The notes under the pieces are model-generated. The model had not been told where the DNA came from and ran no database searches. It worked only from the letters and a program-made list of their open reading frames with translations. A stretch of 6,477 nucleotides of DNA from an uncultured Lachnospiraceae bacterium (GTDB lineage: Bacteria > Bacillota_A > Clostridia > Lachnospirales > Lachnospiraceae). The DNA is taken from contig CAJUGZ010000248.1 of NCBI GenBank assembly GCA_910585855.1, forward strand, positions 1 to 6,477. Direction: 5' to 3'. This document shows, one piece after another, positions 5,155 to 6,477 of this stretch. The position numbers were made by a program, and so were the translations under genes. Every line of letters begins with the position of its first letter. Within the stretch, counting starts at the first letter, position 1.

Positions 5155-5262
5155 GTAAAATTCAAAAAATAAATTTCTAGAATTATTAACGAAATTCATC
5201 TAAAGCAAAAAGAATTAGCTACTTTGATAAAAATTACAAAAAATTATGTATTTTACATCTAA
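5155..5262 (+). pseudogene. Decayed second XRE repressor gene (N-terminal remnant)
   Basis: Behind a good ribosome binding site AAAAGGAG (5141-5148) the expected start codon reads GTA, and the frame meets a TAA at 5170-5172. Beyond it the same frame encodes ISRIINEIHLKQKELATLIK and ITKNYVFYI, then stops at 5260-5262. Compared with the intact XRE protein at 4688-5038 (RNLKQIDFAKSLGVSANYIS) this is unmistakably an XRE helix-turn-helix, cut off where the recognition helix should continue to a GKR-type motif. Start codon loss, an early stop and truncation mark it as dead. It lies only 116 bp after the intact XRE gene, so it may be a decayed older regulator. Confidence 0.65.
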
Positions 5263-5289
5263 CAAAATTGATGCCATAAACTGCTCCAT
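5215..5289 (-). pseudogene. Remnant of a small ORF, antisense to the XRE pseudogene
   Basis: On the minus strand a full Shine-Dalgarno AGGAGGTGA (5314-5306) is followed at ideal distance by ATA instead of ATG (5301-5299), and then in frame by ATG at 5289. The frame gives MEQFMASILLDVKYIIF and a few more residues before TAA at 5217-5215, 24 aa from the internal ATG. The hydrophobic run suggests a very short membrane peptide, such as the holin-like or membrane peptides often found near XRE genes, but I cannot confirm this. It looks inactivated at its start codon, though weak initiation at 5289 is possible. Confidence 0.35.
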
Positions 5290-5644
5290 TGTATGAACTA
5301 TGCTCTCACCTCCTATCATCAACCAGTATTACTATAAATGTAACAGATGTTTTATTAAATCTTTGAAAAGTACTGACAAAAGAAATTGCCTTATAAGATG
5401 TTCATGCCTCTTTTATATTTACTCAATCTAATATTTAGAAACTTCTTTTCTTATTTCTACCAGTTTTTTCTTTCTTTTACATAATTGTTACAACTTACAT
5501 TAAAAATTTTTGTTATCTCAACATCATTCCTAACTTAACTAATATTTATTTTACTTTGCAATAATAAGTATTTCCATCTGTTACAGAACAAAGAATATAC
5601 AAAATACTAGAAAATATTTCCCTCAATCATATTTTCATTTTCTC
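5290..5644. other. AT-rich stretch without recognisable genes
   Basis: Apart from the Shine-Dalgarno of the broken ORF at 5314-5306, I see no open frame with a ribosome binding site, no convincing promoter and no repeat array on either strand. The base composition is extremely AT-rich, compatible with decayed sequence such as the pseudogene to its left. Confidence 0.5.
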
Positions 5645-5675
5645 AAAGTAGGTGGTTCAGTGAACCACCTACTTT
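5645..5675. repeat. 31-bp perfect palindrome with 15-bp arms
   Basis: AAAGTAGGTGGTTCA and TGAACCACCTACTTT flank a single central G. The GC-richer core stands out in AT-rich surroundings. The arms end in short T runs in both directions (CTTTAG on plus, CTTTGAG on minus), so it could be a bidirectional terminator separating the decayed region from the next gene. A single-strand origin hairpin or a large protein-binding site is also possible. Confidence 0.7.
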
Positions 5676-5728
5676 AGTATAGTTGTTCATCGATTTTCTG
5701 TCAAGAATAATTTTTACAAACTTAATTC

Positions 5729-5757
5729 TTTACATATTTAGTTCACTAGTATATAAT
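5729..5757 (+). promoter_or_regulatory. Promoter TTTACA-N17-TATAAT of the 64-aa RHH gene
   Basis: TTTACA (5729-5734), a 17-bp spacer and a perfect TATAAT (5752-5757) lie about 20 nt before the start codon at 5777. The leader is very short, so the start site is within or next to the operator-like repeat. Confidence 0.75.
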
Positions 5758-5765
5758 CACAAGTG
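5744..5765. promoter_or_regulatory. Candidate operator CACTAGT-N8-ACAAGTG over the -10
   Basis: CACTAGT (5744-5750) and ACAAGTG (5759-5765) are inverted copies with one mismatch out of seven, separated by the TATAAT-bearing spacer. A ribbon-helix-helix repressor binding as paired dimers would block the promoter of its own gene; negative autoregulation is the inferred role. Confidence 0.45.
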
Positions 5766-5776
5766 AGGTGATAAAT

Positions 5777-5971
5777 ATGGCTACTGATAAGCCACGCTAT
5801 ACTGTATCTGTAGATAATGAATTATTCCAACAAATTGAAGATTTTCGTTTTGAACACCGCTTTCAGACACGTTCGGAAGCAACTGTAGCACTAATACGCT
5901 TAGGATTAACCCAAATAAAAAAAGAGAAAGAAACAGCAAAAAACAAACCATCTATGAAAAAAATGGAATAG
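5777..5971 (+). CDS. Ribbon-helix-helix regulator, 64 aa
   Basis: The ATG at 5777 follows GAGGTGA with 5-6 nt spacing. An in-frame GTG at 5768 is part of that ribosome binding site and is rejected as start. The protein has the RHH order: strand PRYTVSVDN (about 6-14), helix ELFQQIEDFRFEHR (15-28), then SEATVALIRLGLTQIKKEKE as second helix, with a lysine-rich tail. RHH proteins dimerise and insert the strand into the DNA major groove; common roles are antitoxin, copy-number control and relaxosome accessory protein. No toxin gene follows within this strand's next 150 bp, so a plain autoregulated repressor or a DNA-mobilisation accessory factor are both possible. Confidence 0.8.
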   Translation: MATDKPRYTVSVDNELFQQIEDFRFEHRFQTRSEATVALIRLGLTQIKKEKETAKNKPSMKKME

Positions 5972-6069
5972 GCAATATACTCATAGAAAAAATACTTACT
6001 TTTTCAAAATTTATGATCATTGATTTCAGACAAAATAATAACAATATAAGTTATACTGAAACCAAAACA

Positions 6070-6085
6070 TCTAACGTCTGTTAGA
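6070..6085. repeat. Small hairpin TCTAAC-gtct-GTTAGA
   Basis: A perfect 6-bp inverted repeat with a 4-nt loop lies 98 nt after the RHH gene and 18 nt before the stronger terminator. No T run follows. It could be an auxiliary hairpin for ending the RHH transcript or a binding site. Confidence 0.3.
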
Positions 6086-6103
6086 CTATATTTAATACAA
6101 TAT

Positions 6104-6134
6104 AAAACCTCAGAAAACTACTATCTGAGGTTTT
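6104..6134. terminator. Bidirectional rho-independent terminator
   Basis: AAAACCTCAGA (6104-6114) pairs over 11 bp with TCTGAGGTTTT (6124-6134) around a 9-nt loop. Both directions end in GGTTTT followed by more T-rich sequence. It serves the plus-strand RHH gene and the minus-strand TIR gene, whose stop codon lies in the loop, so the TIR frame runs into the terminator stem. Confidence 0.8.
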
Positions 6135-6369
6135 GTTTATCAAAACACAAGAAAAAATTATTCTTGGAATCTATATAGATAATAGGAATAAATAAATCAC
6201 TATTATTCAATTCTTCAAAAATTGTTTCAATAAAATCCCTTCCTAATTTTATACTCCCTCTGTCTGAAGTACAAAAAGTTTGAATTTCACTACTAACGTT
6301 TTCTAAAAGCCTTGTAAATTTTAATACAATTTCTTTATTTTTAGTTGCATGACTGATAAATACTTTCAT
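6121..6369 (-). CDS. TIR-domain protein, truncated after the N-terminal half
   Basis: ATG 6369 has an excellent AGGAGGGA five nt upstream. The 82-aa product begins MKVFISHATKNKEIVLKFTR, the first strand and helix of a bacterial TIR domain. FCTSDRGSIKLGRDF (32-46) is the loop region and FIETIFEELNNSDLFIPIIY (46-65) the next helix and strand. A complete TIR domain is about 130-150 residues and continues with an S-x-x-C-x-x-E type helix carrying the catalytic glutamate of TIR NADases. Here the family pattern is lost after IPIIY and the frame stops inside a terminator hairpin. It is most likely a broken defence-type effector (TIR proteins act in anti-phage signalling); a retained short TIR fragment with another role cannot be excluded. 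Confidence 0.7.
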   Translation of the reverse strand: MKVFISHATKNKEIVLKFTRLLENVSSEIQTFCTSDRGSIKLGRDFIETIFEELNNSDLFIPIIYIDSKNNFFLCFDKQNLR

Positions 6370-6384
6370 TTTTATCCCTCCTAG

Positions 6385-6390
6385 TATAAT
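6385..6390 (+). promoter_or_regulatory. Candidate -10 (TATAAT) for the plus-strand gene beyond the window
   Basis: A perfect TATAAT lies just left of the inverted repeat 6397-6414, pointing toward the Shine-Dalgarno at the window end. The -35 is poor (TTTCAT with 15-bp spacing, or ACTTTC with 17), so the assignment is tentative. I could not find a convincing minus-strand promoter for the TIR gene. Confidence 0.35.
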
Positions 6391-6396
6391 AATGGT

Positions 6397-6414
6397 GTAG
6401 TCAAGAATGACTAC
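6397..6414. promoter_or_regulatory. Operator-like inverted repeat GTAGTCA-N4-TGACTAC
   Basis: Perfect 7-bp arms around AGAA lie between the TIR gene and the divergent gene off the right edge. The repeat begins 6 bp after the plus-strand TATAAT, a usual place for a repressor site controlling a divergent pair. The binding protein is unknown. Confidence 0.5.
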
Positions 6415-6464
6415 TGGTTAATCGTTACAAAGTCCAATCTAATAAATCTATATAGATATAACGG

Positions 6465-6471
6465 AAGGAGG
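6465..6471 (+). promoter_or_regulatory. Shine-Dalgarno of a plus-strand gene starting past the edge
   Basis: AAGGAGG is followed by only six more bases, none forming a start codon. With normal spacing the start codon would fall just beyond position 6477, so an unseen gene begins there, divergent from the TIR gene. Confidence 0.6.
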
Positions 6472-6477
6472 AGTTCC

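Noticed and set aside
5768..5776. GTG at 5768 as start of the 64-aa RHH protein
   Set aside because: The GTG is part of the GAGGTGA ribosome binding site for the ATG at 5777.

Overview
The window is AT-rich DNA with strong AGGAGG-type ribosome binding sites and sigma-A-type promoters. This fits a low-GC Firmicute, probably a gut clostridium of the Lachnospiraceae type. The genes are those of a plasmid or plasmid-like mobile element: a tubulin/FtsZ-fold filament protein, several small DNA-binding proteins, a probable replication initiator, and an iteron array beside a consensus DnaA box. I see no rRNA, tRNA, CRISPR array or transposase. The organism and the plasmid nature are inferred from gene content only.

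Layout. At 1-127 (minus) is the start of an unrecognised gene that runs off the left edge. 128-744 is gene-free and holds a candidate replication origin: short repeats at 355-400, a perfect DnaA box at 464-472, four 17-bp direct repeats about 31 bp apart at 478-588, and a minus-strand terminator at 603-631. From 4530 down to 745 (all minus) lies one continuous gene cluster. In transcription order it encodes a 58-aa protein, a second 58-aa protein, a 21-aa coupled peptide, a sigma-region-4-like HTH protein with a sliding-clamp motif, a small winged-helix protein, a TubZ-like tubulin, a ribbon-helix-helix (ParR-like) protein and a two-winged-helix Rep-like protein. A good promoter (4583-4611) sits at its head and the terminator at 603-631 closes it. 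An XRE-family repressor (4688-5038, plus) is transcribed divergently, and TGATATA repeats overlap the -10 elements of both promoters.

5039-5776 is mostly non-coding. It holds a decayed second XRE gene, a broken antisense small ORF and a 31-bp palindrome. It is followed by a 64-aa ribbon-helix-helix regulator with its own promoter and operator-like repeat (5777-5971, plus). At 6121-6369 (minus) is the N-terminal part of a TIR-domain protein that stops inside a bidirectional terminator. The window ends in a Shine-Dalgarno sequence for a plus-strand gene that must start just past the edge.

How the parts may work together (inference). The minus-strand operon looks like a joint segregation and replication module. 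The tubulin would be the filament motor. The winged-helix (TubR-like) and ribbon-helix-helix (ParR-like) proteins would be candidate DNA adaptors. The Rep-like protein and the iteron/DnaA-box region would start replication, and the HTH protein with an exact QLSLF motif could contact the host beta clamp. The XRE protein is the obvious candidate repressor. Having two adaptor-type proteins plus a clamp-motif protein in one tubulin operon is the most unusual aspect of the window.
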